This document shows positions 28,089-39,646 of a stretch of DNA of 64,000 nucleotides, piece by piece. Below the pieces are notes generated by a model. The model made no database searches and was not told the DNA's origin. It saw nothing but the letters and a program-made list of their open reading frames with translations. Source of the stretch: Dictyophora rubrovolvata (lineage: Eukaryota; Basidiomycota; Agaricomycetes; Phallales; Phallaceae); NCBI GenBank assembly GCA_029959195.1, contig CP114120.1, positions 2,666,001 through 2,730,000 of the forward strand. Reading direction: 5' to 3'. A program made the translations under genes and the position numbers. Every line of letters begins with the position of its first letter. The stretch's first letter is position 1.

Positions 28089-28667
28089 CATAAGTACATA
28101 TAGATATGTAACCAACTGTATAAATGTATTGATGATCATTTAATCGACTCCGTTGCCAGGGTGAAGACAACATGTTATAGAGACTGGACCGCGCCTCCCG
28201 AAAAAATCCTCGGTTTTGTTACATATTAAGCTTGAATAGTCAGTTGATAGCCTGGAGGCATGGTCGACATTACAAGTCTTCTATATGCTTTGATTCATTA
28301 TCGTGCTGTGTATAATAAAATGCAACACTATATCTATCTGCAGATCCGCCTAGATTAGCCTAGACCGTGAGTCGACATCAAGCGATGTCAGAATATGTAC
28401 ATGTATCAATTCATCACATCGATATCAACATCCCCGACCTATCTCGTCAATCATTTTCACCTTGACAGATGGAGATGACACTAAGGAATTTATGGTTGCA
28501 TGTGTGGGTTTGGGCCTTGCAGCGTATATAAACTCGAGATTTTTGCCAAGTACAACCCAATCAAACAAGGTTAACCTTCAAATCCTTTCTTTACAAACAC
28601 CCCAGTGTTCTGAGTACTAACTACTCTTCCGTCTTTCCTTTACCTGAAAACAAAACATTCTTTCATT
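28089..28667. other. Promoter region of the small secreted protein gene
   Basis: There is no gene here. A clear TATA element lies at 28525-28532. Confidence 0.5.
28525..28532 (+). promoter_or_regulatory. TATA box of the small secreted protein gene
   Basis: TATATAAA lies 135 bases before the ATG at 28668. A strong TATA box suits a regulated gene rather than a housekeeping one. Confidence 0.5.
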
Positions 28668-29266
28668 ATGGTCCGCTTTGTAGTATTTTTCATTCTTGCG
28701 TTAAGCACTCTAACTACTGCACAAAGTACGTTCTCCGCAGACTAAAGCTCCACCATTTCGTCTAATGAACAAGTTAGTCGGAAGTATACTAGGCCACGCA
28801 ACATCTGATGGTTAGTTAAAAAGCCACACCTACATTTAATCAAACTCACCGATCTGAGTAGTTGGTAATGCAGCCTCCTCAGAGGTCGCAAGCGCATCTT
28901 CAGCAGCAGCCAACGCAGCAACCAGCGCCGTCTCAAGCGAAGACTCGGGCTTGAAAAGCACGATAGTTAGCGCGGCTACGTCCGCCGCGGTCAGCGCTGC
29001 TGAATCCGTAGCATCAAGTCTCATAAATAACCAAACAACGTCTCCAACCAGTACTGCGAGTGTCGGTAATTCTACTTCTGGATCCGGTTCTAGCTCAGGG
29101 TATGTCAAAGATAGTGTCAATATAAAATATATATTCCGAGCTGATATGGTACATGGTCCTGTGAAACTGTAGATCCAATTCTGCAAGCGTTTTCCGAACC
29201 GATGCTTGGTTGATAACAGTCACCTTCGGAGCCGCTGTCGTTGCGGTGGGATCATTGGCTGTCTAA
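28668..29266 (+). CDS. Small Ser/Ala-rich secreted, probably GPI-anchored protein
   Basis: The family is not recognised by name. Exon 1 is a signal peptide, MVRFVVFFILALSTLTTAQ. After an intron of about 130 bases ending in GAGTAG, exon 2 encodes a low-complexity Ser/Ala/Thr region (NAASSEVASASSAAANAAT, LINNQTTSPTSTASVGNST) with possible N-glycosylation sites. A second intron (GTATGTC...CTGTAG) leads to SNSASVFRTDAWLITVTFG. The protein ends in a short hydrophobic segment with no charged tail (AAVVAVGSLAV, stop at 29264-29266). Signal peptide, Ser/Thr-rich middle and bare hydrophobic end are the pattern of fungal GPI-anchored wall proteins. Total length is about 130 residues. It is convergent with the gene at 29425-29791. 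Confidence 0.65.
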
Positions 29267-29424
29267 ATAGCGATGAAAAATCCATAATACATGTACATGA
29301 TCCTGATGAGCAAAAGGGACAAAAAGCGTACTGTTTGGGTGTATTTAGCACAAGTATTCACATCTATTTATGTGATCGAAGACAGCTCACAGCAGTCATA
29401 TATAAGAAAGTAAGCGTATAATCT

Positions 29425-29791
29425 CTAAGCTTTGAGAAGACGTCCATGGCCATTCAAAGCGTCTTTCTTCTCTCGATGCCCTTTCAGCATCTCAAGAATG
29501 TACCTCTTCACGTGCCGTGCGGCCTCTTCAAACCTATTACAATCGGTAAAAACGTCCTTCCGAACCTCAACTTCCACCTAGATACCATCCCTTTTCACAT
29601 CAAAAAAATAAAAGGCCAAGCAGAACATATTTTTCGCCGGTTGTCAAACTTACATCATCGCCAGGCCCTTTGTTCCTTTCGATCACCAAATCGGATCCCT
29701 CCCTCCAATACTTCACATCTAATTCTGATTCTTCGACGGGATGAGCATGGGCTCCTGTATCAGTTGTATTGTTGGTCGAGTTAGATGCCAT
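29425..29791 (-). CDS. Small two-exon hypothetical protein
   Basis: The protein is not recognised. The ATG at 29791 opens MASNSTNNTTDTGAHAHPVEE and continues through VKYWREGSDLVIERNKGPGDD to a GTAAGT donor. After an 85-base intron ending CTAG, the second exon reads VEVEVRKDVFTDCNRFEEAARHV on to a stop at 29425-29427. The product is about 96 residues, charged and probably soluble. It has a disordered Asn/Thr start and a helix-prone Lys/Glu-rich end (RYILEMLKGHREKK). No signal peptide or membrane segment is present. Correct splice signals and a frame that stays open on both sides of the intron support a real gene. Confidence 0.55.
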
Positions 29792-31300
29792 GGCTCAATG
29801 GATGGATGAATATGGTTGTGCAGCAGGCGGTGGCAAGTCGTGATGTCAGCAGCAACGCTTTCGTAGTCATAGCGTGAGAAAGATTTAGGCATCATGTGAC
29901 CACAGCCTTCGATTTCTTACTTACGACCTTCACATCAGCAAATTTTTGGATGATCCTAAGTTTGTAGCTTGTTTGTAGCTCTAATCTCCATTGACAATTA
30001 GGCTTTCCTGTTATTAATGTCTACTAAATCCCGCAATTATCGGGGCTACTGCATCTGGCTCAAAAAACTGGCTATAATCACATTCAAATGGGCTGTGCAC
30101 TATTCAAGTTATATTGTTTCTTTTTAGACCCGGAACGGAGCATGTTTTTGAATCTAAATCATGGAGTGGTGAATGTTTTATATTTCATCGAATGATCGTT
30201 AACATACTAGGTCATAACTAAGCTTTGAAATGCCATTACTGATTACACGAGCTGCGTTTTTTTGTCTCTTTGTTTCTTCTATAGGCATGACGTGATTTTC
30301 CGAGTTATACAATGTAATTTCAAAGGGAACGTAACTTTTCACGCTCGGTGATCCCCTTTAACTCAGATTTTCAACAATCGCCTTTATTTTGCCCACAATG
30401 TTTACACTTGATGGTATATATCACATAAACTTTAACAACAACAAACCTTGGACACCAAGTTTGCCGCAGTTTCTGGTTTATTAGACTGCGTCCTGCTTGT
30501 TGCGAGTGGATTCAAAACAAAAGGTTTCCGATTTATGTGGAGTACTCGGCCTGTCGGTGGCATACAAGAACCAAAGAATGCCCACACCTTTCAAAGTGCT
30601 TACACCGGAGCTTGTAGGCTATTCTCGGATCCTGGCTAATACAAGAGGGTTAGGAATTTGACGGCAGCATTACGTTCAATTGGCTTTTTGGCGGTATGAA
30701 TAGGTAAGTCAAACTCAATAAGATATTGATTGAATTGAAGAAATACCTATTGCGCTTTGTAATTCTCACCGTTAAGTTTTAACACTCAATCCTGGAGGAC
30801 TTAGCCGAACCCTGTACAGAACATGATATTGACTTGGCTTGGAGGGATTGTGTTTAGCGAAACAATTTTAAGATGCTCTTAGAAATACATATGTAGTGGA
30901 ATATGTCATTACACTGATACATACCCCAATAAGTTGAACATTTGATTGGAAACGATTTTCAATCTCTTGTGAGAAAAAAAATACACTAAGTCTGTTGATT
31001 GCAGGATGGGGAGATTATCTAAAAGTTCTACATACTCTGAATGGGTCATCACCCGGCATCATAGAGCAAAATTCGAAATTGCGTGCGACACCGCAGCCAG
31101 CAAGACAGTCAACCTTGGCCAATGAGGGACATGAATAACGTAATCCCCCACCTTCCAACTCCGATCGGCGCCTTTTGGCAAAAGGAACACAGCCTCATCA
31201 TCACATCATCGCATTAAATAACTTGACCAGGACAGAAGGAATTATCTACACTTCTAGCCCATATCTACACCTCACATCACTTGTAGACGTCTTTAAGAAA
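29792..31300. other. Intergenic DNA, no supported gene
   Basis: About 1.5 kb with no convincing gene. It contains divergent upstream regions for the gene at 29425-29791 and for ESS1. A 63-codon frame at 30448-30639 lacks any recognisable feature. Confidence 0.5.
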
Positions 31301-31972
31301 ATGGTACGTTTACCTCCCTTCAATTAATTATCGAGGGAGGGTCGTATTCACGTCACTATAATCATGATTCATCTAGACCTGGGAAGTCCGCATGTCCAAC
31401 AGCCGCAAACTACCGTACTTCTTCAACACCGAGACTAAAACCTCAAGCTGGGATGCACCGGAAGGATTAACCCAAGAAGAGATCGAGAGATTACCGGGCG
31501 CAGAGCTTTTAGCTAGCAGTGCAACTGCTGCTGCTGCAGCGGGTGTCCCTGGTACCGGTTCAATCCCTTCCGGACAGGTTCGTGCAAGCCATCTTTTGAT
31601 CAAACATCGGGGTAGCAGACGTCCGTCGAGCTGGAAAGAAGTACGTATCGGATCTCAAGGCTTAAAAGGTTGAAAAGATTTTTATCTTTTACTTTTTTTC
31701 GTTAGGAACGAATCACACGTTCTCAAGATGAGGCAGAAGAAATCCTCCGAGACCTCCAAGATCAAATAAACAACGACCCCGTAAAATTCTCCGAGCTCGC
31801 AAAGATACACTCGGATTGCTCTTCACATGCCAGGGGGGGTGATCTCGGCGCATTTGGCAGAGGTCAAATGCAAAAACCTTTCGAGGATGCAGTTTATACT
31901 TTGAAAGTCGGTGAAATGAGCGATATTATATCTACGGATAGCGGTGTGCACCTTATTTTAAGGACGGAATGA
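31301..31972 (+). CDS. ESS1: Pin1-type peptidyl-prolyl isomerase ESS1
   Basis: This phospho-Ser/Thr-Pro isomerase acts on RNA polymerase II tail and cell-cycle proteins in the nucleus. Three exons are clear: the ATG alone (31301-31303), then 31377-31640, then 31706-31972. The WW domain is TWEVRMSNSRKLPYFFN...TKTSSWDAP. An Ala/Gly linker (TAAAAAGVPGTG) leads into the parvulin domain, with VRASHLLIKHRGSRRPSSW, ITRSQDEAEEIL, FSELAKIHSDCSSHARGGDL and GRGQMQKPFEDA, ending STDSGVHLILRTE. The His, Cys and Ser/Thr positions of the active site and the phosphate-binding basic patch (KHRGSRRP) are present. Length is about 175 residues, normal for the family. It is convergent with RAD24, with 98 bases between the stops. 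Confidence 0.95.
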
Positions 31973-32070
31973 AGAGTGTGTGTGAAATTGCGCAATATTG
32001 TACTTGTATGCCAATATGCTGAAGCGAAAGGTGCACGAAATATGAACCAAATATACATATATATCTCCGT

Positions 32071-34791
32071 TTAAAACTCTGTGATATCATCCGATTCCAA
32101 CCATCCCTTTGAATTGCCTCTTATGTCTTGCACCTTGCCAGGGAACCGAGAAGGAAACAGCGCTAGACTTTTATTAGGCATTAGAGGCATTTCAGAATCT
32201 TCATTCTCCTCCAACTCATCCATTTTAAGATTCTGTATTCGAGAAGGATGAACAAACGTCATGGAGCTGAATTTAACGTGGGTCCGAGGCGGAAGAAACA
32301 GTGGTGGTTCTTGTTCTATATCCATTATTTCGAAAGCCAAAAACGCAGAGAAAGAGGGACTCACTACTACCACTACCCGCACCGCTCTCACACCCTTTTA
32401 AAAGATCCCCGAGCTCCAAAACAATTTCACCTCTCTTCCACCTCCTTCCATTCCTAGCGCCCTGTTCAGAATCTAGTCCAGTCTCAACCTCAACAAACCC
32501 ATCCAACCAATTTTCCACATCAGCCACACCACCTTCCGCCTCTCTCATCTCCCTCAAATTATCAAAGAAGGCAGGTTTATACAGTTTTTGAGAAAGCCGG
32601 GGGACGGGCGATGGCAAGTAATGAAGGGTATTTAGCGCCAGAAGGTGGAATTGGTAGGGTACATTGACGGATTGGGTCTATTCAGAGTGGGTTCAGGTCA
32701 AGAAAAGTGAGTAATTAATTGGATAGACTGACAAGTTCCGGAAAGACCGAGTCTGTCCAACTCATCTGTTCAGCAATACCATCGCACTGATCAACGTCAT
32801 CGCAAAACTGTGTGTAATTCTGGTGCAGATATAAAGCAAACAGAGATGTGTCAACCGGAGAATCAGCATATAGCGCCTGTTATAAGAATTCAGCAAATAT
32901 TCACGTGAATAGTTTGAGAACCCCTTACGTTGACATCAACCCGAGTAGCTCTCCTAAAACGATCAGACAGATGATCAGGTAAAGCTGGTGGATCTTTTAT
33001 ACGTCTATCTTCCTGGTCGAGTTTTTCACGTCCTTTCAAAGTGGAAGAACTACTTGCTGGATCTCCTTTTCCTATAAGAAAACCAAATTAATAAGAATAT
33101 GAAAAAAAAAAAAACAATTACAACGTACGTTTGTTATACAAAACTTTACCTAGCAAATGGAACAATACTAAACTCTGTTCTCGACGACTGACAGCCTCAA
33201 GCCTAAAAAGCAAAAAAAAAAAGAAAGAGGTCAACCAATAACCGTGACCAACGAGTTCGACGTTTTCTCTTACACAGCCCTAGCATTTCCTTTCCCACCG
33301 GTCTTAGAAGAAGAAACCTGCATAACGCACGCAAACTGCAGAGCCATAATAGCACTGCGAATGTCCCCATTCGAAGACTCAACCAAAAGCTGTACAACGT
33401 CTTTACTGGGTTTCTTAGCATTTTTCTTGCGATTCGCGCTGGGCTGACTACTGTCAAAGTGTCTCGCTACGAGCATTGTTAAAGCTTTTGTCATAATCGT
33501 CGGCGCGATGGGATTGAATCTGAAAAGAAAAGGAAATGTTCAGTGAAACTTTTGAGAACAAACATAGAGAAAGAAGTGCGAACCGTATTTCTCGAAAATA
33601 CACTGAACTTAACACCGAGGGTGGAATAACACTCCGAACATCAACAGCCTGCTTATCCCACCGACCTCTACCCGGTTGTCGTGTCGAAAACCCACTTTCG
33701 TGGTCTTCTCCTCTCAGACCCGAATCGGAGATTATACAAACGAGAGGTATGCGATTATCCTGAGATACAAAATCCTCCAAAGCGGCGTGAAAAGTCATGG
33801 CAGTGTCGTAATGTAGGATGTTAGGCAAGTCTTCTAATAGGATAATTTGCCTTTGCTGCGACTTGGTGTCTTGCGCAGATCTCGATGTGGATGAGAGGCT
33901 CAAAGCTCGACAGGACGACGCTCGGTTAAGGAAGCTTTGGAATTTGGATACCAGGGATTCATAATCTAGAACGGCAACAAACTTCAATGAAGGAAAAAAA
34001 GAATAACGAGTGAACGACTGACCATAGTCCTCACCATCACCCGCGAAACGATCATCCACCGTATTCTGCCACTCTACAATGTCAAACTGCAACTCTTTGG
34101 CCAAAACCTTCAATGTGGCAGTCTTGCCTGTTCCAGCTGGTCCCGTCAACGCGAGAATCCTCTTTAAAAAGAACATAAAACGAATTAACATCATGAAAAA
34201 AAAAAGAATACGCGAATGCACTGAACTCTAAATCTCTGTAAAGTCCCGTTCGCACCCCCTTCGAAAGCTTCCTTCAGCCAATGTCTCACTTCGTCCACTT
34301 TCTTTTTATGAAGCGCAAGTTCTGACTAGGAAAAAAAAAGAAGCGCGCGTTATAGCAGTGAGCGATACACATGCGATTTTGAATGATCGTACTTCATTTT
34401 GAGGAGCGTATTTGTCTGTCCAAAGCTGATCGTCTAGAAAAAGGTCAGACACACAGCAGGGGAAGAAAGACAAGTACAGACGCACCAGCAGCATCCACAA
34501 CACAATCTTCATCAACGATCATTTCCCTCCCCACTTCCTTCTGTTTACCTTTTCCCTTTCCCTTAGCAGTCTATAAGAAACTATCCATAAATCCAACCAT
34601 TCGTCCAAACCGAGCGAACAGAGTTAACAAACCTGCGCCATACAAACAGGTGGATTGCCCAACAACGAGATAACGGACGCCGACCGTTTTGGTTTGGGTA
34701 GCGCGTTTGTTGAAGTTCCAGCCAATTTATCGTTGTCCAGTAATTTTGACTTGGCTTTCTGGGCGGGTTTGCGTCTGAGAGTGGGTGCCAT
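32071..34791 (-). CDS. RAD24: Checkpoint clamp loader RAD24/RAD17
   Basis: This is an RFC-like AAA+ ATPase that loads the 9-1-1 clamp at DNA damage. The start chosen is the ATG at 34791 (MAPTLRRKP, context CAAAAAATGG); a longer in-frame reading begins at 34845. The basic N-terminus is followed by the family box LWTDKYAPQNEVRSELALHKKKVDEV. Next come Walker A, LTGPAGTGKTATLKVLAKEL, and then EWQNTVDDRFAGDGEDY. The Walker B-like strand is IILLEDLPNI. Then come IPLVCIISDSGLRGEDHESG, FREIRFNPIAPTIMTKAL and SSNGDIRSAIMALQF. A poorly conserved helical C-terminus contains DSVFPELVS-like and VENWLDGFVEVETGL stretches. Introns are short, about ten. It looks intact. Confidence 0.88.
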
Positions 34792-36396
34792 TTTTTGTTG
34801 TGAAGAGTTGGAGATACTGTCGGTGTTTAATTCATGAAAAGTCAATTCATTTTGGGCAGTTAGTGCTTACTAGCTGGTATATGGGTAAAGCTGAGACAAG
34901 ACAGTGACAGTGACAGTGCGCGTAAAGGACCAGAGCGCGTTTTAACGCTGGCCGGAGTTTGAACGTGAACTTGGGTAACGCCCATATGTTACTCGTAGCC
35001 GTTTCGTCCCGTTCAACCCTATATACGCATGATGCAGTCATAGATATTATCATCAATACTGCGCGTTGAATATCCCCGTTGGCTTTTGTTGGATACGCCT
35101 CAAGTCATCCAATGATTATCGTCCAATTAGTCGACTTGTGTAATTCGGAGTCGGATTTCGGACTAGGTAAACGTTCTTTAAAGCAACTTCGTCCTCAGTC
35201 CTCGTGACCTACTGGAAGGATTCAGTGACAGTTTCCTTTGTAGAAAGATTGAATCCAAATTCAATAAGCCAAAATTTCGAAGGGAGAGACCGAGTTGTTT
35301 ACGAGGCATGGTATAACAAGCATACAAAAGAGTTTCTGCTGCCGCGCTCATTCACAAAGAATACTTGCCGGAGTGTAAATTCATGAATATATGATTATCG
35401 ATATTAATTACACAACAGATGCGCATGTGCGTGTTACTTGTAATGAATTGAATACAACGAACCCCCCCTTCAAATCAATTCCCTGCCTTCAATGCCCGTG
35501 AATGGTGATTCAGTACACTTTTATGCTCACACTCTTTTGTTCGGACGTGGAGTGATTTGGCTGATGGTTCCACCACAGCCCAGAGGTGCACTCTGCGGCT
35601 TACTCTAAAGTTAATATTGTGAAGAAACCTCTCCTGGTGCTCACTTCTAGTCTAGATCTTGTACAGTAACAATTATTGACAGTGTGTTAACGTTTGGTCG
35701 TGTCATAATATTTTCTGAATATGGTGCAATATGGTATAATGCATGATTTAATTATTACTATTACCATTCACCGTGACGAGGAAGGGAAGTGTTCAATATT
35801 CAATCTCCATCGACAGAAGAAACAAAGTAGCATGTCCTAGCTCCCATACAGTCTTCTTTGCGTGATACACATGGCGGCAAACGCCGCGGACTTCAAGTTG
35901 AATGGATGATAATTCTTGATTTGATAGTTCCACCAGCTTTGGATGAAGAGACGTCGCTCCTGTCCTTGTTGGATCACACTTTGAGTCTTCTAACTATTGG
36001 CATGTAAGTGGTTAAACTTATACATATCCAGATCCACAACTTACCACCAATAAAATAATCGAGTACCATCTTAAGATTCTCAACGAGCTTAAATCATGAA
36101 AATGCAATTAACTTTGAGTATGTTTATACCTCAGCTTTCGTCGACAGCAGCGTTCTAGTACGCATATATTCGTCGGTAATCTATGGTACTAGGAGTTGGG
36201 AACCAACTAACCGTTAGCCTTAGACATTTATACTAGTAGTAGCGCATCCTAAATAAAGAATAAAGTGATTTCTCTAGAGGTTCAACTACTGTCATAGTGA
36301 CATATTCGCGGCAGCTGACATTCACCATGCGGTTGTCCAGGTCCACAATTGTATACGGTAAGACTAAGAACGGCAGGGCGAATCAAAGAACTCCAA
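34792..36396. other. Long intergenic region, no supported gene
   Basis: About 1.6 kb. A 60-codon frame at 35204-35386 shows no known feature. AT-rich stretches near 35700-35760 have no ordered repeat. Confidence 0.5.
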
Positions 36397-38909
36397 TCAA
36401 TCACTGAAGTCCTTCTCCCCAACGGCTCTCAAATTCATCGGCATCTGCGGCGTCAGACCATTCCCAGCAGGCGGACTCAAAACAGGCTTCTGTAACCCGT
36501 CCGTCCTCCATCTCACAATTTTAGGACTTCCTGTGTTTTCGTCCACGACGCTCGGGAGAGAAAAGCAGAGGGACGAGAGGAGCGTTACTAGGACTTGCTC
36601 TGAGAGCAGGTTAGATTTTAGGCTGGAAGTGAACTTTTGAATAGAAACGGAACTAACTTGTTTCCATTTCAGCGAATTTGAAGCCGCTACGGTATTACCT
36701 CTGGTCAAAATGTTTCTGAACAGTATCTCAAAATAGGTGCACTTACATGCACGCACGTCCTCCTCCAAGAAACGTCATCCTACAAAACGAAACACGATCA
36801 ATCCAAATTCGTCAAGGAAGATGAAAAACAATTATGTACATAGATCCATAAACACCAGGATACCTGATCCTTTGCATCTTCGGGTTTGTCGCATCTTCAC
36901 TGGTGCCCGACGGCGCCGTCCCAAACGATGCCAAATCTATTTTCCCCAGCTCACCGATATCCCCCGAATTCGTAAGCCACCTCTCGGGCTTCCACTCCTC
37001 CGCATCCTCACCCCAGATTTTTTTATTATGATTCGTACCGAGAATGGAGATAATAATGTTCGTGTCTGGGGTTAGAGGTATAGCCGATACTTCTTCGCCA
37101 TTCGCCAATTTGACTGGGAATTGAAGCGGGAGGATTGTTGATTTTCGGACACTTCAAGAGATTAGTCTAAGTCCACGATGAAAACCTGAGATTGAAGCTG
37201 GGTACTTACGTCCTGCTGAGAACAGTAGTGGGTGGAAAGTTTCTAAGCGTTTCTCTAACGACAGCATCTAAAAACGGCATGTTCATTAATGCATCGTACG
37301 GGAGCTCTACACCCTCCCACTGACGATCCGAATCAGTGCCACTCTCGGTGTATTTCCGCTTTGTCGCTCGAATTTCGCTTCTCAAACGTCTTTGATAGTC
37401 CGGTTTTAAAGCCAGCGTGTGGAGAATGCGGCAAATATTGATTGCTGTGGTTTCAAAGCCTCCGAAAAGAATTGTGCTAGACAGATAGATATGCGAACGG
37501 CATCAATGCGAATATCATCATGTTACGTACTTTATTTGTCCGAGCAATTCAGCTTCACTTAAAGAGTCCTTTTCAGACATGGATTGACTGGCTTTCACTA
37601 ACAAAAAATTCAGAACATTATACGCGAAAAAAATACGGAGCACGTAGGACACATACGCATAATACTCATAATATCCCTGCCCTTCATATGCTCCCCTAAG
37701 TCTCCTTTCATCCTGGGATGACGACCATCAGCGTCCACTAACCCCGAACTTGATTTTCCTTCAAACGCGGCCTTCTTCTCCGCTAACATCCGTTTACCCG
37801 TTTCATGTATAATCTCACATATGCGACGCATATCCCTAAACCCTTCATTTGGCAACCAATCTACTAATTTATTTCTCCAGTAAGGTGAGAAATGACGGTA
37901 CACGAATGGAAGAAATGGACGATAAAGCATGATTCGAGTTGCGGTGGGACTAAAAAGAAGGACAAAAGGTTAAGACAATGCCTAAAAGAGTTTGTAGAAC
38001 ATACGTCAAATTCCGGACTGCATTGACGTATTCATTATTCTCGTCCTCGAGCGCGTTGAAGGTATAGCCAAATCCTGCTTGACAGATGTATTCCATAGCA
38101 GCTCTAATCATCCACGGGTAGAGATTGATCTCTTCTGTACCTAAAACGAATAGATTCAGTATAACGGCCATGAGCGCAAAAAGGACTCTTTCTTCCTCTT
38201 ACCATTCGGCGGAAGTTGAGACTGAAAAATGCCTGTCAACTTGGTAGCGATCGGCTGAATAATAGGTAAAAGATCGCGCATATTGGCCAGCGAAAAGACC
38301 GGGTTAAGCATTTTACGCTGCTTTCTATGTTGCTCCCCTGTCAAAGTCAACCAATCGTCGATCAAAAGTGTTGATAAAACGTACCTAACGTAGATATCAA
38401 ACCTTCGCCGAATATCATTAGATTGCCACTTTTTAGAGATCATTAGCCAGTAGTCAAACGAAGCTTTATTTGTACTAACATGATGAACATGTCTGTCTCA
38501 GTATAAACATCCTGCTCTTTAACCACTATGTGATGAATTGCAAGTGGATCAGAGACGAGCAATTGGGTCGACTTCATTTAGTTGTTCAAAGACATTTTAA
38601 AAAGGACCAAGAAGAATAGTCAACGTACCCCCAAAATAGCATTTATCTTTACCGCACCTCCGTACTTTCCATGTAAATCGAGGATATAATCTCTAGCATC
38701 TCTGAATATTCTATGATAATTGCCTTTAATGGAAGGGTCGTTACGAAAAAAATGACAACTATTAGTATAATTTTCGACATACCCGTCAACCAATGCTCCT
38801 TCTTCGGTCCATCCACTTGTTTGAGAGTAGCCACAGAAATTGTTTGTTGAGGACGACTGAACCTCCAGACGAGATAGCATACCGTTCCAATCAATACAGC
38901 GGTAATCAT
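36397..38909 (-). CDS. Membrane-anchored cytochrome P450 monooxygenase
   Basis: This is a heme-thiolate oxygenase of the fungal microsomal type; the substrate is unknown. The ATG at 38909 gives an N-terminal anchor, MITAVLIGTVCYLVWRF. Later landmarks are GEQHRKQRKMLNPVFS (helix C region), MEYICQAGFGYTF, ILFGGFETTAINI in the I helix (the usual AGxDTT motif is altered to GGFETT), and VRETLRNFPP carrying the ExxR pair. The PERW motif is KPERWL. The heme loop, spliced from two exons, is FLGGGRACIGFRFAEMEIK, fitting FxxGxRxCxG exactly. The stop is at 36397-36399. About a dozen introns are present. The pattern resembles CYP5150/CYP512-like basidiomycete enzymes, but I do not assign a family. Confidence 0.88.
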
Positions 38910-39646
38910 TTTTGAAACGGAAGTCAAGCAGCTTGAGGTGTCCTCCTGTGTCCTCTGGATATGTCGGTAAGTAAAAAGCCTCACACGGATGGGTGAACAA
39001 TCCGACACCACATCTCGGGCCGCACCCAGCGATAACGTCTACCCTGAATTGCTCGGAGGTTTGATACCGGCGCAAATGGCTGCGTGACTGCGCGGAATGG
39101 CAATGGACGACTTATCGTCGCTTCTGCAAGGGATGATGGAATCAGTCTGACAACCTTGTGGATGCACTTTAAGCTTTCTTGGCACCGACATGATGAAATC
39201 GCGCGTCGACTACTAGATACAACATCAGCTAACCGGGTCATACTAGCCTATCGATCATACGGCACCACACTACCCTCTCACGCCGTTTTGTCGATAGGAC
39301 AGACATGGTCACATGTCGTAGACTCGTATGGGCGTCATGTGCATGAGGCCCTTGCTGGCCACGCCAGCATCACCTTGCCTCGTCAAGTCTTGTTGGGTAA
39401 GTAAATTTATCCATCCATTATATGTCCCTATATGACAACGACCCTCAGAATAATAATAATTCCAGCGTGAGTACAAACCATTAATGACCTCTGCCTAATT
39501 TCGTGTGCCAGTAATTCCTATCCATTATCCATCATCATTGCTTATAAAGACTTTATAGTATAATATAAATATTTGGGCTGACAATGATTAACATTTCAAT
39601 CTTGACACTTTTTCGTCATATACAACAACAAAAAACAACTTGTTTC
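38910..39646. other. Intergenic DNA between GH28 stop and P450 start
   Basis: This stretch holds the P450 upstream region. Overlapping frames on opposite strands (39084-39404 plus, 38981-39241 minus) have no known domain, and I treat them as chance. Confidence 0.5.

Noticed and set aside
39084-39404. 106-codon plus-strand frame upstream of the P450 gene
   Set aside because: It is mirrored by an antisense frame, has no domain, and lies in the P450 promoter region.
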